Notes: generated from the letters alone by a model not told the origin. DNA of 64,000 nt from an uncultured Lachnoclostridium sp. (GCA_946415315.1 CAMKRZ010000014.1:1-64000), one strand, 5' to 3'; shown: positions 34,764 to 43,493, numbered from the stretch's first letter. Translations and numbers: made by a program.

Positions 34764-36209
34764 CTATTCTTCGTAGACCAGGTAAATACCGGTCAGGGAG
34801 AAGCCGGCATTCCCGTCAATGATCACCTGCAGTTTTTTGGCTCCGAGGGAATCTGCGGTGGCAAAGATATCATCGAAATCGAAAACGATCGAAATATCCT
34901 CGTCGAGTAACGGGTAATCTTTCCGTCGAACCGTGAAATCTTCATGCAGATCGTCCGAGTCGAAGCCCAGACCGCCGATGATCCGGTCGGACGGAATTTC
35001 CGAAACCGGAATGTTCCGCTTTACGGCAACAACCAGGTGCGCGTCGGAATACTTTTCTTTGTTGCGGTAGAGAACAAAACTGTTCAGCGGAAGGTATTGC
35101 GAGTTGCTCTCCGGATTATCAATCAGCGTTATGTTGTTGCTGCGCTCAACTGCCTGCGTCACCGGTGCTGCGGGGACTTCATAATCGGTGATTTTGATAT
35201 CCCCGGAATCGGTGTTGATATCGTACCTCGTGGCGGAGTCTGTGTCGTGACGCCACGGAGCATTGATGTCGCCTGATTTGCTGTTGGCGTTGATGGAGAC
35301 GTCTCCGGTGAGACTGCCTGTGACATCGCCGGATGTTGTGGTGATGTAGGCAACTGCCTCGACAAAGATTTTTTTCAGAGTCACATCTCCGGACTGCCGT
35401 TCAATGTTCAGCATGCCGAGAACCATTGCGGAGTTTACGGACAATTCGCCGGATCCGCCCTTGGACATAAGACACCTGCAGGTAACATCGGTGTACTGTG
35501 CATCTCCGGAAGTGACATCGGTAATCAAATCTCCGGTGCAATATATATTGCGGAGTTTTTGATTTCCGGAGGAAGTGGAGACAAAGAACGAGTCTGAGTG
35601 CGTATTATTTGCAGTGACATCACCGGAAGAAGAAGAGACATCGATCGTTTCCGCGGTGACATCGGACAGACTGACGTTGCCCGAGGAAGTCACGATCCTG
35701 ACGGTTCCCGTTGTCAAAGCGTCACACTCCACATCGCCGCTTCCGGTCTTGATATCAATCCCGACAAACGTAAGATCATTCGGAACGTGGATGTCTCCGG
35801 AGTCCGTATCTGCAGTGAGAAGGTTGTAGAACTTCTCCGGAAGATACACGGTGATCTTCGGCGATCGGATGTTGATGCCGATGCGTTCGTACCAGCGGGT
35901 GGTATCTTTGAGTGAGATCCGGAGAGTGCTCTCCGTGACATCAACGGAGTGTTCCCAGTCCTCGGGAACGGAGCATTCAACACTGCATTTTCCGTCCCGC
36001 GACAGCTCAAAGAGGATGTCTGCGGACTCCGTGTTCAGTTCAATATTCTGAAACGCTTCGTCGATCGTATGCGTTTCGGTTTTCAGTTCGATCGTGCTGA
36101 GATTTGAAAAATCCCAGCTTTTCAAAGTCATTACAATGACAAAAAGGATAAGACCCGCACCCACGCAAAACGTGGCAATGCTGAGCCAGATTTTTGTTCT
36201 GTCGCGCAT
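34764..36209 (-). CDS. DUF4097-type beta-repeat membrane protein
   Basis: A 481-residue protein from ATG 36209 (GGAGGA upstream). One N-terminal membrane helix (IWLSIATFCVGAGLILFVIV) anchors a long parallel beta repeat built from units ending in SGDV/SGDI/SGN (TDSGDIHV, TGSGDVEC, SSSGDVTA, TTSGDVTG, KSGDINA, TDSGDIKI). This is the DUF4097 pattern. The last 100 residues form another domain I do not recognise. The stop of the DUF1700 gene overlaps its start (TGATG). The PadR-DUF1700-DUF4097 set is a recurrent envelope-stress type operon. Confidence 0.88.
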   Translation of the reverse strand: MRDRTKIWLSIATFCVGAGLILFVIVMTLKSWDFSNLSTIELKTETHTIDEAFQNIELNTESADILFELSRDGKCSVECSVPEDWEHSVDVTESTLRISLKDTTRWYERIGINIRSPKITVYLPEKFYNLLTADTDSGDIHVPNDLTFVGIDIKTGSGDVECDALTTGTVRIVTSSGNVSLSDVTAETIDVSSSSGDVTANNTHSDSFFVSTSSGNQKLRNIYCTGDLITDVTSGDAQYTDVTCRCLMSKGGSGELSVNSAMVLGMLNIERQSGDVTLKKIFVEAVAYITTTSGDVTGSLTGDVSINANSKSGDINAPWRHDTDSATRYDINTDSGDIKITDYEVPAAPVTQAVERSNNITLIDNPESNSQYLPLNSFVLYRNKEKYSDAHLVVAVKRNIPVSEIPSDRIIGGLGFDSDDLHEDFTVRRKDYPLLDEDISIVFDFDDIFATADSLGAKKLQVIIDGNAGFSLTGIYLVYEE

Positions 36210-36808
36210 CAGTCTTCCTCCTTTCTCACAAACCATCTCTTAATTCTCAGTACGATTCCTGCGGAAAATTCGGCCATCATCTTGGTCGCAGCCTTGCATC
36301 CGTAGAAGGTATAGACGGACAGTCCCGTGAGGAGCAGCCCGGCGCTCACGAACAGCAGTCCCTGCGTGACATTGCCCGTGCAGCAGAGGAAAACTCCGCC
36401 TGCGATACCGCCGACGGCGCCGGCGATGAACGAAATGAAGATCGACCAGAAGCAGATGACGAATGACCACATCGTTACGTAGATGGCAAGAAGCACTGCG
36501 AAAGCGGCTATCAAAAGAGACAGCCAGAGGGGCGAGCCCAGCACGATCAGTATGATCTCCCAGGCTTTCATGCGTCGCTTCGGGCTGACGCGCTCCTTCA
36601 CGATCTTCGTGAGCGGTGTGTCTGCGATGGTCTGCAGCACGATGGTGTTGACGGGTCCTACCGCCTCGATCGCTTCCTCCTCCGTGAGACCTTCCTCCAC
36701 ACGGTCGTCAATCATTTCTTCGTAAAATGAGATCCTTTCGTCGACCTCTCCCTGCGGCAGTCCGGACAGGTTTTTACGGAGGTCCTGAAGAAATTCGTTT
36801 TTATTCAT
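36209..36808 (-). CDS. DUF1700-family membrane protein
   Basis: A 199-residue protein. The cytosolic head NKNEFLQDLRKNLSGLPQGE and YEEMIDDRVEEGLTEEEAIE is the DUF1700/HAAS motif, thought to contact the regulator or partner. Several membrane helices follow (about 82-105, 108-130, 132-150, 155-172). It lies between the PadR regulator and the DUF4097 protein in one operon. Confidence 0.88.
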   Translation of the reverse strand: MNKNEFLQDLRKNLSGLPQGEVDERISFYEEMIDDRVEEGLTEEEAIEAVGPVNTIVLQTIADTPLTKIVKERVSPKRRMKAWEIILIVLGSPLWLSLLIAAFAVLLAIYVTMWSFVICFWSIFISFIAGAVGGIAGGVFLCCTGNVTQGLLFVSAGLLLTGLSVYTFYGCKAATKMMAEFSAGIVLRIKRWFVRKEED

Positions 36809-36864
36809 GATCTGTCACCTCCCTGATGATCCGTCCGCTGCGGCGGCTTCGTAAAATTGTTGTG

Positions 36865-37185
36865 TTATTCATGAGCCGCTTCCTCCTTTGTTACAAATCG
36901 ATAGATCTTCATGATTTCTTCCCACTCTTCGCGAAACTCCTCGATACGCGTGAGGCCACCGGCGGTAATGTGGTAGTACTTCCGGAGCCGGCCGTCGTGT
37001 TCGGCAGTCCGGACCGTAAGCATTTCCGCCGTTTCCAGGCGTTTCAGTATCGTATACAAGGTCGATTCGGACAGCTCCGCATACGGCTTCAGGTCTTTGA
37101 TGATCTTGTAGCCGTAGGAGTCTTCGTCCTTGATCGCAGCAAGCACGCAGATGTCAAGAAGACCACGCTTCAATTGTGCATCCAT
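36865..37185 (-). CDS. PadR-family transcriptional regulator
   Basis: A 106-residue winged-helix regulator: LLDICVLAAIKDEDSYGYKI, ELSESTLYTILKRLE and GRLRKYYHITAGGL are the PadR signature. GGAGG precedes ATG 37185. First gene of its operon. The leader contains ATATC-N9-GATAT (37206-37224), a possible operator for autorepression. Confidence 0.92.
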   Translation of the reverse strand: MDAQLKRGLLDICVLAAIKDEDSYGYKIIKDLKPYAELSESTLYTILKRLETAEMLTVRTAEHDGRLRKYYHITAGGLTRIEEFREEWEEIMKIYRFVTKEEAAHE

Positions 37186-37463
37186 TTAATACCTCCTGTT
37201 CTGCAATATCTCCCTTTGCGATATACATCGTAACGCGAAGTATAAGACATGTCAAGAGCTTTTCGAAACTTTTTTCGTTTTTTTGAGTTTTTTATCCGTT
37301 TACCCGAAAAATATCGCATCCATACCACATACAACATTGTCTTTCCTTTTCAGACATGGTAGAATTAATTATTCAAACAGTTTTTCGGCGATGCAGGTTC
37401 ATTTTTCCATGTTTTTTGGCTTGTACTGCAGAAGCGCTTGTTACTACTGTTGTAACGAAGGTG

Positions 37464-37709
37464 ATGGAGAAGAAGGAGAAGACAGCGGAAGCTGCGGCCC
37501 CGGCGGACAAGACTGCCGACGGGATCGTGGTGAAAACTGAAATGGCTCTGCTACATGCTTTTCGGTGGATCCGCTTTGCCGGCATTTGAGCATATCTGGC
37601 ACGGGGAGGTTGTGCCGTGGTTGCCCTCGGTCTGGTAATCTGGATGGTGATCCTGCTGATCAAGGATCCCAAGGGCGTTGTGAAGAAAGCGATTTTGGGA
37701 AAACGCTGA
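37464..37709 (+). pseudogene. Small membrane protein gene interrupted by an in-frame TGA
   Basis: From ATG 37464 a frame encodes MEKKEKTAEAAAPADKTADG.. FRWIRFAGI, stops at TGA 37587-37589, and continues in the same frame as AYLARGGCAVVALGLVIWMV and ILLIKDPKGVVKKAILGKR to 37709. The second part is a typical membrane helix with a basic end, so one gene seems to be split by a single stop codon. A stem GGCAC-N9-GTGCC starts 9 bases after the TGA. The 37186-37463 stretch before it is AT-rich with no other gene I can support. Decay is the simplest view; recoding is discussed under findings. Confidence 0.5.
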
Positions 37710-37781
37710 TCCGTTTCCCCGGAAGTCTCCGGAGGGTCGCACGAATGCGCTCCCAGGATAACAATTTGACGAAAGAACACT

Positions 37782-37811
37782 GCGGTTCCGCTCCCGGGGC
37801 GGAACCGCTTT
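37782..37811 (+). terminator. GC-rich hairpin just before larB
   Basis: GCGGTTCCGC / GCGGAACCGC, a perfect 10-bp stem with a 7-base loop and TTT after it. It ends 15 bases before ATG 37826, so it may terminate upstream transcription or act as an attenuator or translational control element for the lar genes. Confidence 0.6.
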
Positions 37812-37825
37812 GCAGGTGAAGGACT

Positions 37826-38581
37826 ATGAAGACGGAAATCAAAGACATTCTTGAGGGCGTGCGCGACGGATCCGTTTCTGTTGAGGATGCGCTTATGAAA
37901 CTGAAGACGGCGCCGTACGAGGATCTCGGGTTCGCGAAGATCGATACGCACCGGGCCGTCCGGCAGGGAGCAGCGGAAGTGATCTACGGCGCTGGCAAGA
38001 CGCCGGAGCAGATCGCCGGGATCGCCCGGACCATGAAGCAGAACGGCCAGGAGCGGATCCTCATCACGCGCCTGAGCGAGGAGAAGGCAGGGCAGCTTTC
38101 GGGGGAACTCCGCGTGAAGTATCTCGCGGATGCGCGGATCGGGATCATCGGGGATCTGCCGAAACCGAACGGCATCGGCCGGATCGTTGTGGCGACCGGC
38201 GGCACGAGCGACATCCCGGTTGCGGAGGAGGCCGCTGTGACGGCGGAATTTTTCGGCAACGAGGTGGTTCGTCTGTACGATGTCGGCGTGGCCGGGCTTC
38301 ATCGCCTTCTGTCGCACCTGGACGAGATCATGGGTGCGTCGGTGATCATCGCGATCGCGGGTATGGAGGGCGCGTTGGCGAGCGTCATCGGAGGACTTGC
38401 CGACTGTCCGGTGATCGCGGTTCCCACGAGCGTCGGCTACGGGGCATCCTTCCATGGACTGTCCGCTCTCTTGTCCATGCTGAATTCCTGCGCGAGCGGA
38501 GTCTCGGTCGTGAACATTGACAACGGCTTCGGGGCAGGATATCTCGCGAACATGATCAACCATATGGAGGTCGCAAAATGA
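37826..38581 (+). CDS. larB: LarB, pyridinium-3,5-biscarboxylate synthase
   Basis: A 251-residue PurE-related enzyme that carboxylates and hydrolyses nicotinic acid adenine dinucleotide, the first step to the nickel pincer cofactor. Motifs: DTHRAVRQGAAEVIYGAGKT, VVATGGTSDIPVAEEAAVTA and GMEGALASVIGGLADCPVIA, then PTSVGYGASFHG. GAAGGA precedes ATG 37826. The last four bases overlap larC. No larA is present in the window, so the enzyme that uses the cofactor lies elsewhere. Confidence 0.93.
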   Translation: MKTEIKDILEGVRDGSVSVEDALMKLKTAPYEDLGFAKIDTHRAVRQGAAEVIYGAGKTPEQIAGIARTMKQNGQERILITRLSEEKAGQLSGELRVKYLADARIGIIGDLPKPNGIGRIVVATGGTSDIPVAEEAAVTAEFFGNEVVRLYDVGVAGLHRLLSHLDEIMGASVIIAIAGMEGALASVIGGLADCPVIAVPTSVGYGASFHGLSALLSMLNSCASGVSVVNIDNGFGAGYLANMINHMEVAK

Positions 38582-39927
38582 AGACTCTTTTTCTGGAATG
38601 CGGAATGGGCGCTGCCGGCGATATGCTGACCGCTGCTCTTTTGGAATTGCTGCCGGACCAGGATTTCTTTGTTAATTCGCTCAACAAGATCGGGATTCCG
38701 GATGTCGTCTACTCGAAGGACTCTTCCGTAAAATGCGGCATCGTCGGCACTCACGTCTCCGTGAAGGTGCACGGTGTCGAGGAGAGCGAGGAGATGCACG
38801 GGCATGATCATGCGCATCACGATCACGAGCATGATCATGACCACGAGCATTGCCATGATCACGAACATGGTGAAGAGCATGAACATTGCCATGAGCACGA
38901 TCACGACCACGATCATGAGCATGACTACGAGCATCATGAGCACGATCATGACCACCACGTCCATGACCACGGGCATCACCATTCTCACACGGCGCTCCAT
39001 GACATCGAGCACATCGTGCGCGATCATCTGAATGTCCCGGATAAGATCAAAAATGACATCATGAATGTCTACAAGCTGATTGCCGAGGCGGAGAGCCATG
39101 TGCACGGTGTTCCGGTGACGGAAATTCATTTTCATGAGGTCGGAACGATGGATGCGCTTGCGGACATCGCGGCGGTGTGCCTGCTGATGGATGCGATTGA
39201 GCCTGACGAGGTGGTTGTTTCGCCGATCCATGTGGGCAGCGGTTACGTGCGGTGCGCGCACGGAGTGCTGCCGGTGCCTGCGCCCGCGACGGCGTATCTG
39301 CTACAGGATATCCCGACGTACGGCGGATCGATCAAGGGCGAACTTTGCACGCCGACCGGCGCCGCGCTTTTGCGGTATTTTGCGGACCGTTTCGGAGAGA
39401 GACCGGTCATGCGCATCCGGACGATCGGTTACGGCATGGGAACAAAGGATTTTCCGACGGCAAACTGTGTCCGCGCGATGATCGGCGAGACCGAGGATGA
39501 GACGGACATTGTCAGCGAGCTGTCGTGCAATGTCGACGATATGACCGCGGAGGAGATCGGTTTCGCGATGGAGCGGCTGTTTGAGGGCGGAGCGTTTGAA
39601 GTGTACACCGTTCCGGTCGGCATGAAGAAGAGTCGTCCGGGCACGCTTCTTCGGGTGATGTGCGATCCGAAGAAGAAGGAGGAGATGATCCTCCTCATGT
39701 ACCGGTACACGACGACGATCGGAGTGCGCGAGACGGTCACGAGACGATATGTTCTTGAGCGGAAGATCAAGACGATCAGCACGCCGTTCGGCGACGTCCG
39801 CGTGAAGGAGTCGACGGGCTACGGGGTGACCAGAAAGAAACTGGAGTACGAGGACGTTGCGAAGATCGCGCGCGAGCAGGGAATAAGTGTTGCAGAAGTT
39901 CGCGCAATTATCAATAATATGTTATAA
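38578..39927 (+). CDS. larC: LarC, nickel insertion protein, with a long His-rich stretch
   Basis: A 449-residue CTP-dependent nickel cyclometallase. It starts with the family motif LFLECGMGAAGDMLTAALLE; the rest has EIHFHEVGTMDALADIAAVC, PAPATAYLLQ, CTPTGAALL and ELSCNVDDMTAEEIGFAME. Between residues 74 and 137 there are 33 histidines mixed with Asp and Glu, presumably a nickel store; most LarC proteins have a shorter version. In Lactobacillus plantarum larC is read through a frameshift from two frames; here it is one uninterrupted frame. Confidence 0.94.
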   Translation: MKTLFLECGMGAAGDMLTAALLELLPDQDFFVNSLNKIGIPDVVYSKDSSVKCGIVGTHVSVKVHGVEESEEMHGHDHAHHDHEHDHDHEHCHDHEHGEEHEHCHEHDHDHDHEHDYEHHEHDHDHHVHDHGHHHSHTALHDIEHIVRDHLNVPDKIKNDIMNVYKLIAEAESHVHGVPVTEIHFHEVGTMDALADIAAVCLLMDAIEPDEVVVSPIHVGSGYVRCAHGVLPVPAPATAYLLQDIPTYGGSIKGELCTPTGAALLRYFADRFGERPVMRIRTIGYGMGTKDFPTANCVRAMIGETEDETDIVSELSCNVDDMTAEEIGFAMERLFEGGAFEVYTVPVGMKKSRPGTLLRVMCDPKKKEEMILLMYRYTTTIGVRETVTRRYVLERKIKTISTPFGDVRVKESTGYGVTRKKLEYEDVAKIAREQGISVAEVRAIINNML

Positions 39928-39942
39928 TAGCAGAGGACAGCC

Positions 39943-40761
39943 ATGGATGAGCTTCACGAGAAGAAGAGAAGACTGGAGGAGTACCTGCGGAACTTACTGA
40001 GCGTTGCCGTTGCCTTTTCCTCCGGGGTGGATTCGACGTTCCTTCTGAAGGTCGCGCATGACGTGCTGGGAGACCATGTGATCGCCGTGACCGCGTCCGC
40101 AAAGTCATTTCCGGCGCGGGAACAGCGGGAGGCGGAGGATTTCTGTGCCGATGCGGGAATCCGGCAGATCGTCGTCGATGCGGATGTCATGTCCATCCCG
40201 GGGTTCCGGGACAATCCTCCGGATCGATGTTATCTTTGCAAAAAGGAAATCTTCACAAGGCTGATCGGTGCAGCGGCCGACGCCGGTTTTCCGACTGTGG
40301 CAGAGGGATCCAACAAAGACGATGAGTCGGATTACCGCCCGGGGATGCGTGCGATCGCTGAGTTGCGGGTCAGGAGTCCGTTGCGGGAACTCGGTTTCAC
40401 GAAGGAGGACATCCGTGAACTTTCGCGGGAGGCTGGGCTGCCTACCTGGCGTAAGCAGTCATTTGCCTGTCTCGCCACCAGGTTTGTCTACGGCGAGCCG
40501 ATCACGGAAGAGAAGCTTGTCATGGTGGACCGGGCGGAGCAGTACCTTCTGGACCGCGGCTTCCACAACGTGCGGGTTCGCCTGCACGGGGACATTGCCC
40601 GGATTGAGATCAACCGCGCGGAGTTCGCGCAGATCATTGAGCCGGAGACGGTTTCGGAGCTGAATGGGCAGTTTCGGAAAATCGGTTTCCGGTATGTCAC
40701 GCTCGACCTTGGGGGGTACGAGCAGGGGAGTATGAACCGTCCGATCCTCGGTCGGGAATAG
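39943..40761 (+). CDS. larE: LarE, sulfur transferase for the nickel pincer cofactor
   Basis: A 272-residue PP-loop enzyme that adenylates the pyridinium dicarboxylate and donates sulfur. The ATP loop is VAFSSGVDSTFLLKVA (residues 22-37). RCYLCKKEIFTRL, EGSNKDDESDYRPGMRA and the SFACLATRF segment are typical of LarE. A cysteine in one of these segments is expected to be the sulfur source; I cannot tell from sequence alone whether sulfur is sacrificed from protein Cys or supplied through an iron-sulfur cluster. It starts 15 bases after larC. Confidence 0.92.
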   Translation: MDELHEKKRRLEEYLRNLLSVAVAFSSGVDSTFLLKVAHDVLGDHVIAVTASAKSFPAREQREAEDFCADAGIRQIVVDADVMSIPGFRDNPPDRCYLCKKEIFTRLIGAAADAGFPTVAEGSNKDDESDYRPGMRAIAELRVRSPLRELGFTKEDIRELSREAGLPTWRKQSFACLATRFVYGEPITEEKLVMVDRAEQYLLDRGFHNVRVRLHGDIARIEINRAEFAQIIEPETVSELNGQFRKIGFRYVTLDLGGYEQGSMNRPILGRE

Positions 40762-40835
40762 GAACGTGTTGTAAGGAATCAGGTTTGCCGGGAGGAGGGG
40801 GACTCATTTTCCGGTGAGAAAACGGGGGATTACAA

Positions 40836-40913
40836 ATGAAAAAAAGAATCGTTGTCATTGTCGTTGCAGTTATGCTCCTGCTGACTGCCTGTGGAAAAAA
40901 GGAAGAGCATTGA
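40836..40913 (+). CDS. 25-residue lipoprotein (tiny or truncated)
   Basis: ATG 40836 (GGGGGAT upstream) encodes MKKRIVVIVVAVMLLLTACG followed by KKEEH and a stop. This is a complete lipoprotein signal with lipobox LTAC (Cys at residue 19) and only six residues after it. The stop lies just past an A6 tract (GGAAAAAAGG); the +1 frame continues as SIDTEIVTEWEYWDA to 40953. It may be a real micro-lipoprotein or a frameshifted one of about 39 residues. Confidence 0.55.
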   Translation: MKKRIVVIVVAVMLLLTACGKKEEH

Positions 40914-40971
40914 CACGGAGATCGTCACAGAGTGGGAGTACTGGGATGCCTGAGTAACAGGAGAGACGAAA

Positions 40972-42603
40972 ATGATTGCGGATATCCATTGCCCTAAGTG
41001 CGGCGCGCCCGCCGTGTTTGACATTTACTATCAGATCTACCACTGCCGGTATTGCGGCGAGGAGGTTAAGATCAGCGAGGCGCAGGAGCAGAAACTCGGC
41101 TTTCGCAAGATGCGGAGCGAGCATCTGCAGACCTCGGTGAAGCAGTTCCGTCTGTTCAGCGCATCCTGCGAAGGCTGCGGCGCCAAGGTCATTTTCGAGG
41201 AAAATGAGGCTCTGTCGAGCTGCGCTTTCTGCGGGAGAAGCATGGCGAGGAAGGAGTACCTTCACACAAAGGGACTTCCGGAGTGCGTGATCTCGTTCGG
41301 CATCACGCAGGAGGAGGCGACGGAACGGCTTGCCGAGTGGTGCAGGGACAACAAAAGAAAGCCTGAGGCGAAGCATCTGGAACCGCTGCTTTCCGAACTG
41401 AAAGGTTTTTATCTTCCGTACGAGCTGGTTCGCGGACCGGTGCATATGAGTGCTTCGCGAAAAGACGGTGGCAACAATTATTTCTGCGAAGGATATCTGC
41501 ACAACGAGTTTGTCAACCGCTCCGCACAGCTGGACAATCTTTTGCTGGACGGCATGGAACCGTTCGATCTGAATGGCCTGACAGAGTTTGATTTTGCGTA
41601 TGTTGCCGGACATCGTGTCAAGACTTCGGATATCGCGGACAAGGAACTGGAGATGCGTGTGCGCGATGAGGTGGAGGCGACGTACAAACCGTCCGTACGC
41701 AAGGTGCTGGAATCCAAGGCAATCGATGTGTCCGCGCGGGTGGACGGGACAATGCGGCTGCCGGTTCTGCTTCCCGTGTATTACATCTCGAACGGAAATG
41801 TCGTAGCGGCCGTGAACGGTCAGACCGGCAAGGTGAGCGTCCGCGCGGAGAAGGAATCGAAATATGTATTTCTGCCGTGGTGGCTGAAGGCGATCCTCGC
41901 AACGATACTGATCAGCGGAGGCCTTCTCGGAGCTTTGCTTGTCGGAGGACGCACCCCGGAGGAGAGCATCGGCATAACGCTCATGTTTGCGATCATCATG
42001 CTGATCATCATGCTGTGCCTGTACAGCGATACCGTGAAAAATCCGTTTTTCGTCAACGGAGGAAGGACGATCTATACGTCCGACGGACAGAGTTTTCACC
42101 GGGAGAACGGACGGCTGGTACAGGACGAATCGATCCGGGAACGGAAGGTGGTTTCCCCGACATTTTATGAGACGATCGAGGGCGTGAAACGACCGGTAAT
42201 ACTCCGGTTTACCACGCCGTACCGTGTGGCGCGGATGATCGCGCTCTGCCTTGTGGCGATTTTCCTTCCGGTAATCCTGGCGCTGTTTATCAACGGATTT
42301 GATTTTCAGAAGTTGACCCTCGGCGGTTCCGCAGTGTGGTTCTGTATCACGGTCCCGACGGTTCCGGTGTACCTCGTAAAATTCGGAATCGTGCAGCTTT
42401 ACGAGCGGCCGTGGATCTACCTCATCATGCCGGACGGCAAGAAAAAGCGCTACAGGAAAAAGAGCGAGTTCAAGATTACCCGGAACATGGTAAAGGAAGT
42501 ATTGAAGGCGTGCATTACGCCACCGGTCTGCTTTGGCATCCTGTTCGGAATCCTGTGCTTCTGTACGATGGTGTATCTGACGGCGTTCGGGTTCGGGGAA
42601 TAG
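40972..42603 (+). CDS. Zinc-ribbon multispanning membrane protein
   Basis: A 543-residue protein of unknown function. Two zinc ribbons lie at the N-terminus (HCPKCGAPAVFDI..HCRYCGEE and CEGCGAKV..SCAFCGRS), then a soluble beta-rich part of about 200 residues. Membrane helices are at about 303-322, 330-352, 420-440, 450-472 and 515-538 (AILATILISGGLLGALLVGG, IGITLMFAIIMLIIMLCLYS). TFIIB-type ribbons on a membrane protein recall the shorter protein at 32679. CAGGAGAG precedes ATG 40972. Confidence 0.8.
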   Translation: MIADIHCPKCGAPAVFDIYYQIYHCRYCGEEVKISEAQEQKLGFRKMRSEHLQTSVKQFRLFSASCEGCGAKVIFEENEALSSCAFCGRSMARKEYLHTKGLPECVISFGITQEEATERLAEWCRDNKRKPEAKHLEPLLSELKGFYLPYELVRGPVHMSASRKDGGNNYFCEGYLHNEFVNRSAQLDNLLLDGMEPFDLNGLTEFDFAYVAGHRVKTSDIADKELEMRVRDEVEATYKPSVRKVLESKAIDVSARVDGTMRLPVLLPVYYISNGNVVAAVNGQTGKVSVRAEKESKYVFLPWWLKAILATILISGGLLGALLVGGRTPEESIGITLMFAIIMLIIMLCLYSDTVKNPFFVNGGRTIYTSDGQSFHRENGRLVQDESIRERKVVSPTFYETIEGVKRPVILRFTTPYRVARMIALCLVAIFLPVILALFINGFDFQKLTLGGSAVWFCITVPTVPVYLVKFGIVQLYERPWIYLIMPDGKKKRYRKKSEFKITRNMVKEVLKACITPPVCFGILFGILCFCTMVYLTAFGFGE

Positions 42604-42612
42604 TAAACTAAG

Positions 42613-42644
42613 ACCCGTGTCTGGTAGCAGGCACGGGTTTTTTA
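42613..42644 (+). terminator. Rho-independent terminator
   Basis: ACCCGTG / CACGGGT stem, 12-base loop, followed by TTTTTAT. Confidence 0.88.
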
Positions 42645-42651
42645 TGAAGTA

Positions 42652-42800
42652 CTATGGTGTTCCATGACACTCGGTTTTTTGGATCAGCGCTTCCTGAAAG
42701 CACCTGCGAGAAATTGACGCCTTTTTCCATCGCTTCCTCATTCAACCATTCGGGAATGCTGAGCGTCTTTTAAACCGTTTCGAGTTGGTTCGCCGTTGGT
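42652..42800 (-). pseudogene. Decayed HicB-type antitoxin gene (3' part)
   Basis: On the minus strand one frame reads KTLSIPEWLNEEAMEKGVNF and SQVL, the standard HicB C-terminal DNA-binding segment. An extra T then shifts the frame; in the corrected frame it continues QEALIQKTECHGTP and stops at 42652. A TAA lies directly before the KTLSIP codon, and no intact N-terminal half or HicA toxin gene is seen up to the GNAT gene. I conclude that a hicAB module was lost here. The rest of 42604-42914 holds only the terminator and the GNAT leader. Confidence 0.7.
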
Positions 42801-42914
42801 ATGACTGCATGTCAAACTCAATCACGACACATGTTTCAGTGCTCAACGATCAGGTCGTTTGGTTGTGCATTCATGATAAACATGAAAAAAGTGTATAGAA
42901 TTTAAAGGAGAGAA

Positions 42915-43493
42915 ATGGAAATCAGACGCGACAACATTACCCTTCGGGATTTTAGTCCCGAAGATATAGAGGACGAAGTGCGGTGGAATACCACACACAC
43001 GGAGTGGATGCGGGCGGACATGCCCTGGGAGGAGCCGGAGCCGGTCGATGAGGATGAACTGCGCGCGCAAATGGCGGAGATCATGGATGGCTTGGAGGAC
43101 GAAGATATCCGCCTGCGGCTGGAGATCGTGTCGGACGGTCGCCATGTCGGGTTTGTGTCATCGTATTTTCTGAACGAGGATTATTCGCCGGCTGACTGGG
43201 AGACGATTGATTTTTCGAAAAATGCTCCGGACAATCATGCCGTGCGCGCCTTAGGCATTGAACTTTGTGAGTCCGAAGTGTGGGGACAGGGAATCGGCGC
43301 GAAGGCGCTGCTCGCGTTCATGGAGTACTATCGTGGATTCGGCGAGGATCGGTTCCTCATGGAGACGTGGAGCGGAAACCGGCGGATGCTCCGGTTGGCG
43401 GAGAAGTTGGGATTTCGTGAGGTAAACCGGGAGAAGAACGCGTACGAGGTGGATGGCAGAGCGTATGATGCGATCGTGCTCGAGCTGCGTTGA
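42915..43493 (+). CDS. GNAT-family N-acetyltransferase
   Basis: A 192-residue acetyltransferase. The start ITLRDFSPEDIEDEVRWN and the acetyl-CoA loop ALGIELCESEVWGQGIGAKA (R/Q-x-x-G-x-G/A form) are followed by ETWSGNRRMLRLAEKLGFRE, typical of RimJ/RimL-like enzymes. AAAGGAG precedes ATG 42915. The substrate is unknown. Confidence 0.88.
   Translation: MEIRRDNITLRDFSPEDIEDEVRWNTTHTEWMRADMPWEEPEPVDEDELRAQMAEIMDGLEDEDIRLRLEIVSDGRHVGFVSSYFLNEDYSPADWETIDFSKNAPDNHAVRALGIELCESEVWGQGIGAKALLAFMEYYRGFGEDRFLMETWSGNRRMLRLAEKLGFREVNREKNAYEVDGRAYDAIVLELR

Noticed and set aside
35159-35365. Repeat-like minus-strand frame over the DUF4097 repeats.
   Set aside because: A shifted reading of the SGDV repeats of the real gene.
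38774-39031. A frame rich in Met/Thr/Ile across the His-rich part of larC, and the region as a possible DNA repeat array.
   Set aside because: It is the +1 frame of the His/Asp codons; the codons vary too much for a true tandem DNA repeat or CRISPR.
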